Positions 16,988-25,753 of a stretch of DNA of 64,000 nucleotides are shown piece by piece. The DNA lies in assembly GCF_900113315.1 (NCBI RefSeq), contig NZ_FOZG01000001.1, positions 744,001 through 808,000 on the forward strand, read 5' to 3'. A model generated the notes under the pieces. The model did not search any database, was not told the DNA's origin, and worked only from the letters and a program-made list of their open reading frames with translations. Positions within the stretch are counted from its first letter, which is position 1, and each line of letters begins with the position of its first letter. Both the position numbers and the translations under genes were made by a program. The stretch comes from Sphingomonas jatrophae. GTDB taxonomy: Bacteria > Pseudomonadota > Alphaproteobacteria > Sphingomonadales > Sphingomonadaceae.

Positions 16988-18103
16988 TTGGCGGCGCGTC
17001 GCTTCCTCTATGTCATTGCGGGATTGGTCATGCTGACGCTTGCCGCGGCTATCGGATGGAACCTGTTTCAGGACCAGCTGATGCGCGCCGCCTTCGTGCC
17101 GTCGGCACCGTTCAAGCCGCTGCCCGATGCCGGTGCGCCCGATTATGCGACGCCTGCCGCGTGGCTGTCACGCCCGGATCTGGCCGACGATCCCTCGCGC
17201 TGGACACCTGCCGGCGTGACCGCAGCGACGAAACCGCAGGTTGCCGTCTTCTACCTCTCGCCGACCACTTATCTCAGTCGCGCGCAGTGGAATGCGCCGC
17301 TGAACGATGCCGGTGCCAATGATCGGCTGCGCCTGTTCGCCTCGACGCAGGCGAGCGCGTTCAACGGCGTCGGTGCGGTCTGGGCGCCGCGCTATCGGCA
17401 GGCCTCCATCGGCGCCTTCCTGACGACGGACGGCAATGCCCAGCGCGCGCTGGAATTCGCCTATGCCGACGTGCTGCGCGCCTGGGATGCGTTCGTCGCT
17501 GCGGTGCCCGAGGATCGTCTGATCCTGCTGGCGGGGCACAGCCAGGGGTCGCTCCACCTCGTCCACCTGCTGCGGGATCGCATCGCAGGCTCGGCCGTCG
17601 CGAAGCGGATCGTGGCGGTCTACGCGCCGGGCTGGCCGATCTCGATCGAGGCGGATCTGCCCGCGCTCGGCCTGCCCGGATGTGCCGGGCCGGGGCAGCC
17701 GGGCTGCATCGTCGCGTGGCAGAGCTTTGCCGAGCCGGCGGACACGCGCCAGATTCGCGCCATCTATGACGCGACCACGGGCATGACCGGGCGGCCGCGG
17801 CGGGGCACCGCAATGCTCTGCGTCAACCCGCTGACCGGCGCGCCCGCAACCGCCGCGCTGCCCGGAGCCAATCTCGGCGCGCTGGTGCCGCGTGCCAATC
17901 TGGACGGCGCCGATCTGGTAACGGGCCGCGTGCCGGCGCGGTGCGATCCCTCGGGCTTCCTGATGATCGGCGGGGAGCCGCAGGGCTTCGGCCGCTACGT
18001 GCTGCCGGGCCGCAACTATCACGTGTTCGACTATATGCTGTTCTGGGCGAACATTCGCGCGGACGCCGCGGCCCGCACGGCGGCGTTCCTGGCGCGCGGC
18101 TAG
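16988..18103 (+). CDS. DUF3089 family alpha/beta-hydrolase-like membrane-anchored protein
   Basis: A 371-residue protein with an N-terminal membrane segment (RFLYVIAGLVMLTLAAAIGW) and an extracytoplasmic domain. The family pattern is VAVFYLSPTTYL near 80, QWNAPLNDAGAN, and a nucleophile elbow GHSQGS near 185. A conserved late His is probably in NYHVFDY. Substrate unknown. The TTG at 16988 is preferred because AAAGGAGAG lies just upstream; an ATG at 16961 would add nine unconserved residues and has no ribosome-binding site. It may be co-transcribed with ruvX, 33 bp downstream. Confidence 0.8.
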   Translation: MAARRFLYVIAGLVMLTLAAAIGWNLFQDQLMRAAFVPSAPFKPLPDAGAPDYATPAAWLSRPDLADDPSRWTPAGVTAATKPQVAVFYLSPTTYLSRAQWNAPLNDAGANDRLRLFASTQASAFNGVGAVWAPRYRQASIGAFLTTDGNAQRALEFAYADVLRAWDAFVAAVPEDRLILLAGHSQGSLHLVHLLRDRIAGSAVAKRIVAVYAPGWPISIEADLPALGLPGCAGPGQPGCIVAWQSFAEPADTRQIRAIYDATTGMTGRPRRGTAMLCVNPLTGAPATAALPGANLGALVPRANLDGADLVTGRVPARCDPSGFLMIGGEPQGFGRYVLPGRNYHVFDYMLFWANIRADAAARTAAFLARG

Positions 18104-18136
18104 ACGGAGCGGGCTGGCGCGCGCAAGGACGCCGCC

Positions 18137-18607
18137 ATGCCCGTCCTGTCCCTTCCCGACTTTCGCGATCTCCTGCCCCAGGGCGGGCGGCTGGCGGGAC
18201 TGGATGTGGGCACCAAGACGATCGGCGTGGCGCTGTGCGACGCGGGTTGGACCATCGCATCGCCTGCGGGAACGATCGTGCGGGTGAAGTTCTCGGTCGA
18301 CCGGGCGAAGCTCAAGGCCATCCTCGATGCGCAATCGGTGCGGGGCATCGTCATCGGCCTGCCGCTCAATCTCGACGGCAGCGATTCGCCGCGAACGCAG
18401 TCCGTTCGCCAGTTCGCGCGCAATATCGAGCCGCTCGGCCTGCCGATGCTATTGTGGGACGAGCGCTGGTCCACCGCGGCGGTAACGCGCACGCTGATCG
18501 CGGCCGATGCCAGTCGTGCGCGGCGGGCGGAGCTGGTCGACAAATTGGCCGCCGCCTACATCCTGCAGGGCGCCATCGACGGACTGGCCTTCGGCGGCTC
18601 GCTTTGA
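18137..18607 (+). CDS. ruvX: Putative pre-16S rRNA nuclease / Holliday junction resolvase-like YqgF
   Basis: A 156-residue RNase H-fold protein. Active-site acidic residues are seen in [17 protein letters not shown], then [14 protein letters not shown], and DERWST followed by the C-terminal helix ([15 protein letters not shown]). YqgF processes 16S rRNA ends in Escherichia coli. It is followed after 13 bp by pyrB in the same direction, a common sphingomonad order. Confidence 0.93.
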   Translation: MPVLSLPDFRDLLPQGGRLAGLDVGTKTIGVALCDAGWTIASPAGTIVRVKFSVDRAKLKAILDAQSVRGIVIGLPLNLDGSDSPRTQSVRQFARNIEPLGLPMLLWDERWSTAAVTRTLIAADASRARRAELVDKLAAAYILQGAIDGLAFGGSL

Positions 18608-18620
18608 TAGCCGCCGCCCC

Positions 18621-19568
18621 GTGAGCGCCTCCCCCTTTCCCCACCGCCACCTGCTCGGCCTCGCCGGGCTTCACCCGTGGGAGATCACCTATCTGCTGGA
18701 CGAGGCGGAGCAGTGGGTGACGCTGAACCGGGGCACCGCTAAGCATGACGGGCGTCTTGCCGGCCTGACGCAGATGAACGCCTTCTTCGAGGCGTCGACG
18801 CGCACCTTGCTGTCGTTCGAGGTGGCGGGCAAACGGCTGGGTGCGGACGTCGTCAACATGGCGGTCGCGCAATCGAGCGTGAAGAAGGGCGAGACGCTGA
18901 TCGACACCGCGATCACGCTCAACGCCATGCGCGCCGACGTCATGGTGATCCGCCACGACCGCTCGGGCGCGGTGCACCTGATCGCGGACAAGGTGAACTG
19001 CCCGGTGCTGAATGCCGGCGATGGGCGGCACGAACATCCGACGCAGGGGCTGCTCGACGCGCTGACGATCCGGCGGCGGAAGGGTCGGATCGAGGGGCTG
19101 GTGGTCGCGATCTGCGGCGACGTGCTGCACAGCCGCGTCGCGCGCTCCAACATCCATGCGCTGACGACGCTGGGCGCGGAGGTGCGCGTGGTCGGCCCGC
19201 CGACCCTGCTGCCGGCCGGGGTCGAGCGGATGGGGGCACAGCGCTTCACCGACTTCGATGCCGGGCTGGACGGCGCTGACGTCGTGATGATGCTGCGCGT
19301 GCAGCGCGAGCGGATGGACGGCGCGCTCGTCCCCTCCGCTCGCGAGTTCCATGCGCTTTACGGCCTGACCCACAAACGGGTGGAACGCGCCGCGCCCGAT
19401 GCTCTGGTGATGCATCCGGGGCCGATGAACCGTGGGGTGGAGATCGACTCGGCGGTTGCGGACGATCCGGTGCGCTCGGCGATCACCGAGCAGGTGGAGA
19501 TGGGCGTGGCGGTGCGAATGGCGTGCCTTGACGTGCTGACGCGCGAGCGGCGGGGGATCGCCGCATGA
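18621..19568 (+). CDS. pyrB: Aspartate carbamoyltransferase catalytic subunit
   Basis: A 315-residue enzyme of de novo pyrimidine synthesis (carbamoyl phosphate plus aspartate to N-carbamoylaspartate). The carbamoyl-phosphate loop [13 protein letters not shown] is near residue 55, followed by [13 protein letters not shown] (carbamoyl-P binding), [11 protein letters not shown] and [13 protein letters not shown]. The GTG at 18621 is chosen because it falls right after ruvX and gives the usual ATCase length; the longer ATG frame overlaps ruvX. The stop overlaps the next start as ATGA, so it is coupled to the pseudo-dihydroorotase. Confidence 0.97.
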   Translation: MSASPFPHRHLLGLAGLHPWEITYLLDEAEQWVTLNRGTAKHDGRLAGLTQMNAFFEASTRTLLSFEVAGKRLGADVVNMAVAQSSVKKGETLIDTAITLNAMRADVMVIRHDRSGAVHLIADKVNCPVLNAGDGRHEHPTQGLLDALTIRRRKGRIEGLVVAICGDVLHSRVARSNIHALTTLGAEVRVVGPPTLLPAGVERMGAQRFTDFDAGLDGADVVMMLRVQRERMDGALVPSAREFHALYGLTHKRVERAAPDALVMHPGPMNRGVEIDSAVADDPVRSAITEQVEMGVAVRMACLDVLTRERRGIAA

Positions 19569-20791
19569 GGCCGCTGGCGATCCTTGGCGGGCGACTGGTC
19601 GACCCGCGCGCCGGGTCGGTGCAGCCGGGCAATCTGCTGATCGTCGACCGGCGGATCGCGGCGGTGGGCGACTTCGATGTGCCGGCCGAGGCCGAGCGGA
19701 TCGACGCGAGCGGGCTGCTGGTGACACCCGGGCTGGTCGACGTCGGCAGCTTCGCCATCGACCTGCCCGCCTTCGTCGCGGGCGGGATTACGCGTGCGGC
19801 GCTGATGCCCGATCAGTCGCCGCCGCTCGATCATGCAGCCCTCGTCCAGCGGGCGGCGCAGGCGGGCAAGCCCGACGTGTGGGTCCATCCCATCGCGGCG
19901 GGAACCAAGGCGCTTGCGGGGCGCGAGCTGGCCGAGATCGGTCTGATGCGCGCGGCGGGTGCCGTCGCGGTGGCGACCGGGCGTGGCTGGATCGCTGACT
20001 CCGGCGTGATGCTGCGGTTGCTCGGCTATGCGAGTGCGCTTGACCTGCCGGTGATCGCGCATGCCGAGGATGGCAGCCTGACCGCAGGCGCCGTGGCGAC
20101 CGATGGGGAGACTGCGACGCGGCTCGGCCTGCCTGCCGCCCCCGCGGCGGCCGAGGCGATGGCGGTGGCGCGCGACCTTATGTTGGCCGAGGAGGCGGGC
20201 GCGGCGATCCACTTTCGCCAGATCACCACCGCGCGCGCCTTCGATCTCGTCCGCGCCGCCAAGCGCCGCGGCGTCCGCGTGACGTGCGGGATCACGCCGG
20301 CGCATCTGTTCCTCTCCGATCAGGCGATCGGGCCCTTCCGCACCTTCGCCCGCCTCTCCCCGCCGCTGCGCGAGGAAGCCGACCGACTGGCCGCGATCGA
20401 GGCGGTGCGGGACGGGACGGTGGACCTGATCTGCTCCGGCCACGATCCGCAAGGGCCCGAGGCCAAGCGGCTGCCGTTCGCCGATGCGGAGCCTGGCATG
20501 GCGGGCGCGGCGACGCTGCTGACGCTCAGCCTCGCGCTGGTGCGCGACGGGGTGATCGCCCTGCCCCGCCTGTTCGACCTGCTCTCCACCGCCCCGGCAC
20601 GGCTGCTCGGCCTGCCGGGTGGCGGGCTGGACGTGGGTGATGAGGCCGACCTGCTGCTGGTGGACGAAGGCGCGCCGTGGCGGATCGACTCGGATCGGAT
20701 GGCGGGCGCTGCCGGCAACACGCCGTTCGATGCGTTGCCGGTGCAGGGCCGCGTGGTGCGCACGATCAAGGGTGGCGTGGCATTGAATTGA
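19565..20791 (+). CDS. Dihydroorotase-like protein lacking metal ligands (PyrX-type partner of PyrB)
   Basis: A 408-residue amidohydrolase-fold protein. The first strand reads [13 protein letters not shown] where active dihydroorotases have G-x-V-D-x-H-x-H, so both His ligands are missing. Other family blocks remain: [36 protein letters not shown] (normally TDHAPH) and the C-terminal [10 protein letters not shown]. Catalytically dead DHOase homologues that assemble with class A/B aspartate carbamoyltransferase are known in Pseudomonas (PyrC'/PyrX). The four-base overlap with pyrB fits the same structural role. An active pyrC must be elsewhere in the genome. Confidence 0.85.
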   Translation: MRPLAILGGRLVDPRAGSVQPGNLLIVDRRIAAVGDFDVPAEAERIDASGLLVTPGLVDVGSFAIDLPAFVAGGITRAALMPDQSPPLDHAALVQRAAQAGKPDVWVHPIAAGTKALAGRELAEIGLMRAAGAVAVATGRGWIADSGVMLRLLGYASALDLPVIAHAEDGSLTAGAVATDGETATRLGLPAAPAAAEAMAVARDLMLAEEAGAAIHFRQITTARAFDLVRAAKRRGVRVTCGITPAHLFLSDQAIGPFRTFARLSPPLREEADRLAAIEAVRDGTVDLICSGHDPQGPEAKRLPFADAEPGMAGAATLLTLSLALVRDGVIALPRLFDLLSTAPARLLGLPGGGLDVGDEADLLLVDEGAPWRIDSDRMAGAAGNTPFDALPVQGRVVRTIKGGVALN

Positions 20792-20842
20792 GGCCGCAGG
20801 AGGAGGCGAGCGTATCTTCTATCCGGCTGACGCCTTTTACCT

Positions 20843-21349
20843 TCACTCGCGCGTGCGCTGATAAAGATCGCTGTCGGCCTCGCCGCCAAAGCCGCGCTCG
20901 ATCAGACGGAAACCATGCTTCGTCAGAAGAGCCACCGAGGCGCTGTTCGACGGATCAACGGTCGCCGATACCGGATCGATCGCCCGGGATGTTGCGAAAT
21001 CGACCAAGGCGCGCACGATCTCGGATCCGAAGCCTCGCCGCCAATGCGCCGCCATGAGGCCATAGATTATCTGCTCAGGCCCGTCCGCTGGACGAGCGAA
21101 GCCCGCCCAGCCGATCAGTTGACCGCTCGATCGCTCGATCACTGCGCCGGTCCCATAGCCATAGCGCGCGAGATTGGCCCGGGAGTTCGTGACCCAAAGA
21201 GCGGCGTCATCTCCCGACAAGGCCTGCCCATCCCCGACGAAGCGGGAGACCTGTGGATCCGCAAGGATCGCGACAAGGCCCGCCGCATCAGCGAACTCAA
21301 ACGGGCGGATCGTCAGTCGCGCGGTCTCAACGACACTGTTCTGGATCAT
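20843..21349 (-). CDS. GNAT family N-acetyltransferase (RimJ-like)
   Basis: A 168-residue acetyltransferase with the RimJ/RimL-type start (ETARLTIRPFEFADAAGL), a central GQLIGWAGFA strand, the acetyl-CoA loop (HWRRGFGSEIVRALVDFA, matching R/Q-x-x-G-x-G/A) and the terminal NSASVALLTKHGFRL block. Acceptor substrate unknown. The ATG at 21349 begins just before the conserved N-terminus. It converges with the pyr genes and is divergent from the oxygenase gene. Confidence 0.85.
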   Translation of the reverse strand: MIQNSVVETARLTIRPFEFADAAGLVAILADPQVSRFVGDGQALSGDDAALWVTNSRANLARYGYGTGAVIERSSGQLIGWAGFARPADGPEQIIYGLMAAHWRRGFGSEIVRALVDFATSRAIDPVSATVDPSNSASVALLTKHGFRLIERGFGGEADSDLYQRTRE

Positions 21350-21478
21350 GACGGCGGCATTATCATGTGGGCATATCTCCTCGATCTGGCAGCGGCGCCC
21401 CAATCTCTGCTTTGCCGCATATGGCCTCGGCATCAGGCCGCCGTTGGCAAGCCCCTCGCCTCCTCCTATCCCCGCTGC

Positions 21479-22078
21479 ATGACGACCCGCCGCCTCTTCG
21501 CCACGCTCTTTTCAGAGAGCGCGCTCGACGATCCCGCTTTGCTGGAGGAGCTGGCGCACAGCTGCCGCGCGCTGGCCGAGGATGACCGCGCCGGTCGCGC
21601 CTGGTCGAAGGAGAAGGGCTATCGCGGCTATACCTCCTACGCCTCGCTCAACGATCTGCCGCAGCGCGATCCGATCTTTGCCGATCTGGTGCGGGTGTTG
21701 AACCGCCACGTCGCGGCGTTCGCCAAGGAATGCGCGTTCGATCTTGCCCGGCCGCTGAAGCTGGACAGCCTGTGGGTCAACGTCATGAAGCGGGGCGGCG
21801 TCCATTCGGGCCACATCCACCCGCACAGTGCGATCTCTGGCACGCTGTATGTCGAGGTGCCGCCGGGCTCGGGCGCGCTGAAGCTGGAGGATCCGCGGCT
21901 GGCGATGCTGATGAGCGCACCGCTCCGCCGGCCCGACGCGAGCGCCGACCTGCAGCCCTTTGTCTATGCCGAGCCGACGCCCGGCGCGATCTTCCTTTGG
22001 GAAAGCTGGCTGCGGCACGAGGTGATGCCGAGCGACGCGAAGGACGCGCGCATCTCGATCAGCTTCAACTATCGGTGA
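21479..22078 (+). CDS. TIGR02466-type putative 2-oxoglutarate/Fe(II) oxygenase
   Basis: A 199-residue protein with the double-stranded beta-helix signature of this family: SLWVNVMKRGGVHSGHIHPHS, then SGTLYVEVPPGSGALKLEDPRL, AIFLWESWLRHEV and a C-terminal RISISFNYR. The His residues in HSGHIHPHS and the later RHEV His are candidate iron ligands. Substrate unknown. It stands alone between the acetyltransferase and the SPOR gene. Confidence 0.75.
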   Translation: MTTRRLFATLFSESALDDPALLEELAHSCRALAEDDRAGRAWSKEKGYRGYTSYASLNDLPQRDPIFADLVRVLNRHVAAFAKECAFDLARPLKLDSLWVNVMKRGGVHSGHIHPHSAISGTLYVEVPPGSGALKLEDPRLAMLMSAPLRRPDASADLQPFVYAEPTPGAIFLWESWLRHEVMPSDAKDARISISFNYR

Positions 22079-22132
22079 AAGGCGGGCGCCGCCCTCGTCA
22101 GTGAACTCGCCGTCCGCCGCACCCGAGCGGCT

Positions 22133-23464
22133 TCAGCGCGCCGCCACCTGCACCGCCTTCTTGCGCGCGGCCATCTGCACCGGCGCTTCGCCCGCTGCCG
22201 CGCGAACAAAGCAGGGGTTGCCGGTGGCGCGGATGCTTGCGCACAGCTGGACAGCCTGCATCCGCGTTGCGAAGCCGCCCAGCGTCAGGCGCGTCAGTGT
22301 GCCGCTCGCCTGCTGGACGGGCGCGTGGGATGGCGTAAAGCCGGCGAGCAGGCGCATCCGGCTGCTCAGCTTCTCCCAAGCCGTATCGATCGGCGTGGCG
22401 CGCGAAAAGGCGCCGAGCTGGACGACCCACTGACCGCCACGCTGCGCGGCAGGCTTGGCGAAACTGGTGTGGTTGGCAAGCACCAGCGGCGGTCGGTCCG
22501 GCGATGCCACCGCGCTGCGAACAATGCCTTCCGGCGCGCGGATCAGCGGCGGCACCTCAGGCGCGGATGGCGCGTAGAAGACCGGCTCGGGTGCGGGCGG
22601 CGGTGGAGCGGCGGCGGCAATCTCCACCGGTTCGTCAAGAGCAGCCGGCGCGGCGACCGGATCGGCCGCCGCCAGAGTCGTGACGGGCTCCGCCGGTGCG
22701 GCGGCGAGGCGTGTCTCGGCTGGCGCAAGCGCGAGGCGGGTCGGCTGACCGGGATCGGCCGCCGGCGTCACCTTCAGCAGCGCGGCGACGCGTGCATCGG
22801 CCCCGGACGAGCGGGTCAGCGCCGCCCACTGGCGGATGCGGGCATCCACGTCGGCCGGTGACAGATCCTGCGCCGCCATCGCCTGCGCGCGCGTCCACTC
22901 GCCGGCCAGCGCATAAGCGAGCGCGAGATTCTGGCGGGTCTTGGCGTCGGCGCCAGGCGCCCGCGCCGCGCCTTCCAGCAGCGTGATCGACTGCGACGCA
23001 TCGCCCGCAAGCGCGAAGGCCAGGCCGCGATCGGCATCGGGCACCCTGCCCGCAGCCTCGGTCAGCGTTGTGCGGGCGGTCTCCGCCTGTCCCGTCGCGA
23101 TCTGCGAGAGCGCCAGGCTCAGCCGTGCGCGGCCGAGGTCCGGATCGAGCGCGAGCGCGTCGCCGAAGCTGGTCGCCGCCGAGGCGAAGCGGCCTGCGGC
23201 GAGATAGGCCTGGCCGAGCAACTGACGGTAGCGCGCGTCATTGGGGACAAGAGCCACCGCCGTCTCGGCATCGGCCACGGCGGGCTTTTGCGCCGCAAGG
23301 GCCGCTTCGGCACGGGCAGCAGCCTTGGCCGCGCCCTTCGCCGCCTTCGGCAGCGACGAGGAGGCTGCCATCGGTCGCGCGTCGCCCGCCGGCTTGCAGC
23401 CGATGGCGCACACCGCGAGCACGAGCCCGGAGGCGGCGAATCTGGAGAGCGTGCAGGTCTTCAT
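22133..23464 (-). CDS. TPR and SPOR domain protein, probable lipoprotein
   Basis: A 443-residue envelope protein. The N-terminus MKTCTLSRFAASGLVLAVCA followed by IGCKP looks like a lipoprotein signal with the acylated Cys near residue 23. Residues about 45-190 contain tetratricopeptide-like repeats (YRQLLGQAYLAAGRFASAAT, then LDPDLGRARLSLAL). A Pro/Ala-rich linker follows, then a C-terminal SPOR domain (GGQWVVQLGAFS near 365, ending in NPCFVRAA) that would bind denuded septal peptidoglycan. The real start is 23464; the frame is open further upstream but that part overlaps other genes. It is the third gene after parA and the RHH protein. Confidence 0.85.
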   Translation of the reverse strand: MKTCTLSRFAASGLVLAVCAIGCKPAGDARPMAASSSLPKAAKGAAKAAARAEAALAAQKPAVADAETAVALVPNDARYRQLLGQAYLAAGRFASAATSFGDALALDPDLGRARLSLALSQIATGQAETARTTLTEAAGRVPDADRGLAFALAGDASQSITLLEGAARAPGADAKTRQNLALAYALAGEWTRAQAMAAQDLSPADVDARIRQWAALTRSSGADARVAALLKVTPAADPGQPTRLALAPAETRLAAAPAEPVTTLAAADPVAAPAALDEPVEIAAAAPPPPAPEPVFYAPSAPEVPPLIRAPEGIVRSAVASPDRPPLVLANHTSFAKPAAQRGGQWVVQLGAFSRATPIDTAWEKLSSRMRLLAGFTPSHAPVQQASGTLTRLTLGGFATRMQAVQLCASIRATGNPCFVRAAAGEAPVQMAARKKAVQVAAR

Positions 23465-23478
23465 GGAACCCCCGGAGT

Positions 23479-23877
23479 CTAGTCTTTGCGGCCACGCCCA
23501 CGGCGGGCCTTTGGCAGCGCGGCCGCGACCGGCGCCGTTGCGAGCATGGCGTCGAGCGCCTCGGTGACAAATGCCTGCGCCGACTGCCCGCGCACCGCGC
23601 AGGCAAGGCGCAAGGCCAGATGGCGGGCGGGATCGAGGCGCAGCGTGAACGCCTTGCGTCCGGCAACCGGCGCCGCCTCCTCGCGGGCCAAAGCGAGCCG
23701 CTCTGCGATCTCGGCCTGCTGGCGGGCAGGTTCGTTGGGCATCTGGCCCAGATCGTTCCAGCCGAGATCGTCGCCGGTCAGCTCCACCGCCAATCGCATT
23801 GCGGGACGTGCCTCTCCCTTCCGGGCGAGCAGCCCGGAGGTGAGCGCGGCAAAGCGAGGCTCGCCAGCGGGCTTCAC
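23479..23877 (-). CDS. Ribbon-helix-helix-like protein encoded with ParA
   Basis: A 132-residue protein. Residues about 75-115 (KAFTLRLDPARHLALRLACA followed by QAFVTEALDAML) look like a ribbon-helix-helix DNA-binding domain. The N-terminal half is a flexible segment and the tail is basic (ARRGRGRKD). The GTG start overlaps the ParA stop as GTGA (23874-23877), so the two are coupled. A small RHH protein next to ParA recalls the ParA-ParG/Omega type of partner, though this copy is chromosomal and may serve another positioning task. Confidence 0.7.
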   Translation of the reverse strand: MKPAGEPRFAALTSGLLARKGEARPAMRLAVELTGDDLGWNDLGQMPNEPARQQAEIAERLALAREEAAPVAGRKAFTLRLDPARHLALRLACAVRGQSAQAFVTEALDAMLATAPVAAALPKARRGRGRKD

Positions 23878-24581
23878 TGCACCACCACGCGCCGACCGAA
23901 GCCGCCCGCTGCGCGCCCATGCGGCACGCCGCCCGGCACGGTGAAGACGGTGCGGCGAAAATTCTTCTCCAGCCGATCGGAGACATAGGCCCACAGCGCC
24001 TCGATCTCCTGCGTCGATTTGGAGCGGGCATCCGCCTCCATGACGGTGCGGCCGTCGATCATCGATGCGGCGAAATCGGTGCGGTGATGGACGATGATGG
24101 GGGCGACGGTGCCATGATGCGACAGCGCCACGGCGGCCTCGTGCGTGATCCGCGCCTTGGGCGTGGCGGCGTTGACGACGAACAGCAGCGGCTTGCCCGC
24201 GCGTTCGCACAGATCGACCGTTCCGCCCACCGCGCGCAGATCGTGCGGGCTGGGTCGCGTGGGGATGAGGATCAGCTCCGCCACGTTGATCACGCTCTGG
24301 ATCGCCATGGTGATGGCGGGCGGCGTATCGATGATGGCGAGGCGGAAGCCCTCGCGGCGCAGCACCTCCAGATCGGCGGCAAGGCGGGCGACGGTGGTCT
24401 GGGCGAAGGCTGGCGTTTCATCGCGCCGCTCATTCCACCAATCGGCCAGGCTCGCCTGTGGATCGATGTCGATCAGCACGACCGGTCCGGCGCCGGCCCG
24501 CTCAGCCTGCACGGCGAGATGACCCGACAAGGTCGTCTTGCCCGAACCGCCTTTCTGCGATGACAAGGCCAATATGCGCAT
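23874..24581 (-). CDS. ParA/MinD-type ATPase
   Basis: A 235-residue protein with the deviant Walker A KGGSGKTT at about 11-18, VVLIDIDPQASLADWW (Walker A'), LAIIDTPPAI (Walker B) and FVVNAATPKARI. These are hallmarks of orphan ParA-like ATPases that position cargo on the nucleoid. The ATG at 24581 begins four residues before the first strand. It heads an operon with the RHH protein and the SPOR-TPR protein, which suggests a link to cell division or envelope positioning rather than chromosome segregation. Confidence 0.9.
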   Translation of the reverse strand: MRILALSSQKGGSGKTTLSGHLAVQAERAGAGPVVLIDIDPQASLADWWNERRDETPAFAQTTVARLAADLEVLRREGFRLAIIDTPPAITMAIQSVINVAELILIPTRPSPHDLRAVGGTVDLCERAGKPLLFVVNAATPKARITHEAAVALSHHGTVAPIIVHHRTDFAASMIDGRTVMEADARSKSTQEIEALWAYVSDRLEKNFRRTVFTVPGGVPHGRAAGGFGRRVVVQ

Positions 24582-24677
24582 CCACCGCCCCCGGTCCGGA
24601 TCCATCCGTTCGGCGAAGAAGATGCACGAGCACGGCTAACAACCGGTAAACGCCGGTTCGCTGCCGCGCAGATTGCG

Positions 24678-24719
24678 GTGCGTTACGGATAACATGTCGT
24701 TAAACCCTTGTGCGTTACG
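24678..24719. promoter_or_regulatory. Direct repeats GTGCGTTACG in the parA / Sel1-SPOR divergent region
   Basis: GTGCGTTACG occurs at 24678-24687 and again at 24710-24719, 32 bp apart (about three helical turns), between the divergent starts at 24581 and 24769. This spacing suits a regulator bound on one face of DNA. Which gene is controlled is unknown. Confidence 0.4.
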
Positions 24720-24768
24720 CCTAAGACGCGCCAGACCGCGGCCCGCCGCCGATCACGGGATTCCAGAA

Positions 24769-25749
24769 ATGACGTTTGCGCCGACACTTATCCTTATCGC
24801 CGCTGCTGCCGCGGCCGTGCCGCCGGTCAAACAAGGGGTCGATGCGTGGCAGGCGGGCGATTACCAGAAGGCCGTCAAGGCGTGGACGGACCCTGCCGCC
24901 GCCGGCGACGCGGACGCACAGTTCAACCTGGCGCAAGCCTACAAGCTCGGCCGGGGCGTGCCGCTCGATCTGCGGCAAGCGGAGGCCTGGTACCGAAAGG
25001 CCGCCGATCAGGGGCATCGGCAGGCCGGCGCGATGCTCGGGCTGATCATGTTCCAGAATGGCGACCGCAAAGGCGCGCTGCCATGGATCCAGAAAGCGGC
25101 GGACGCCGGTGATCCCCGCGCGCAATATGTCTACGGCACCGCCCTGTTCAACGGTGACGAGACGGTGCGAGATTACCCGCGCGCTTATGCGCTGATGACC
25201 AAGGCAGCAGCAGCCGGTCTGCCGCAGGCGCAGGCGAGCCTGAAGCAAATGGACCAGTTCATCCCGTTGCCCGATCGGCAGAAGGGTTTGGCAGCGGCCA
25301 AGCTGATCGGCAGCGCGCCGACGGCGACCGCGGCCACCGCTCCTGCCCCGCGCCCGGCGCCGGTGCGCGCAACCGCGCTGCCGCCATCGCGGGTGGCAGA
25401 GGCAGGTGCTGCGCCTTCTGTTCCTAACGTCACCAAGACGGTGCCCACGTCCAAGCCGGCGGCTATGGCCGCTTCGAGGCCGGCCGCGGTGCAGCAGACG
25501 AAGGCGATTGGAACCCCGGCGAGCGGCGGCAAATGGCGCATCCAGCTGGGTGCCTTTTCCGATGCGGCGGCGGCGCGCGGGGCATGGTCGACGGTGTCAG
25601 GCAAGGCGGGACTGAGCCGCCTGTCCCCTTCCTACGTCAAAGCGGGAGCAGTGACGCGCCTCCAGGCTGGGCCGTTCTCCACCCGCGCCGCCGCCACGCA
25701 GGCGTGCAAAGCTTCTGGTGTTACCGGCTGCTTTCCCGTGGGCGGCTGA
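24769..25749 (+). CDS. Sel1-repeat and SPOR domain exported protein
   Basis: A 326-residue protein. A short hydrophobic leader (MTFAPTLILIAAAAAAVP) suggests export. Residues about 30-160 hold Sel1-like repeats (DADAQFNLAQAYKLGRGV, EAWYRKAADQGHRQAG, DPRAQYVYGTALFNGDE), then an Ala/Pro-rich linker and a C-terminal SPOR domain (GGKWRIQLGAFSDAAAA ... GCFPVGG). Sel1 repeats usually mediate protein contacts. It is divergent from the parA operon, which encodes another SPOR protein, so both may act at the septum. Confidence 0.85.
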   Translation: MTFAPTLILIAAAAAAVPPVKQGVDAWQAGDYQKAVKAWTDPAAAGDADAQFNLAQAYKLGRGVPLDLRQAEAWYRKAADQGHRQAGAMLGLIMFQNGDRKGALPWIQKAADAGDPRAQYVYGTALFNGDETVRDYPRAYALMTKAAAAGLPQAQASLKQMDQFIPLPDRQKGLAAAKLIGSAPTATAATAPAPRPAPVRATALPPSRVAEAGAAPSVPNVTKTVPTSKPAAMAASRPAAVQQTKAIGTPASGGKWRIQLGAFSDAAAARGAWSTVSGKAGLSRLSPSYVKAGAVTRLQAGPFSTRAAATQACKASGVTGCFPVGG

Positions 25750-25753
25750 CCCC

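Noticed and set aside
19358-20452. 364-codon frame opposite pyrB and the pseudo-dihydroorotase
   Set aside because: Arg/His-rich shadow translation; the plus-strand genes are certain.
23465-24031. N-terminal extension of the TPR-SPOR gene
   Set aside because: The frame is open upstream but overlaps the RHH and ParA genes, and a lipoprotein signal begins exactly at 23464.
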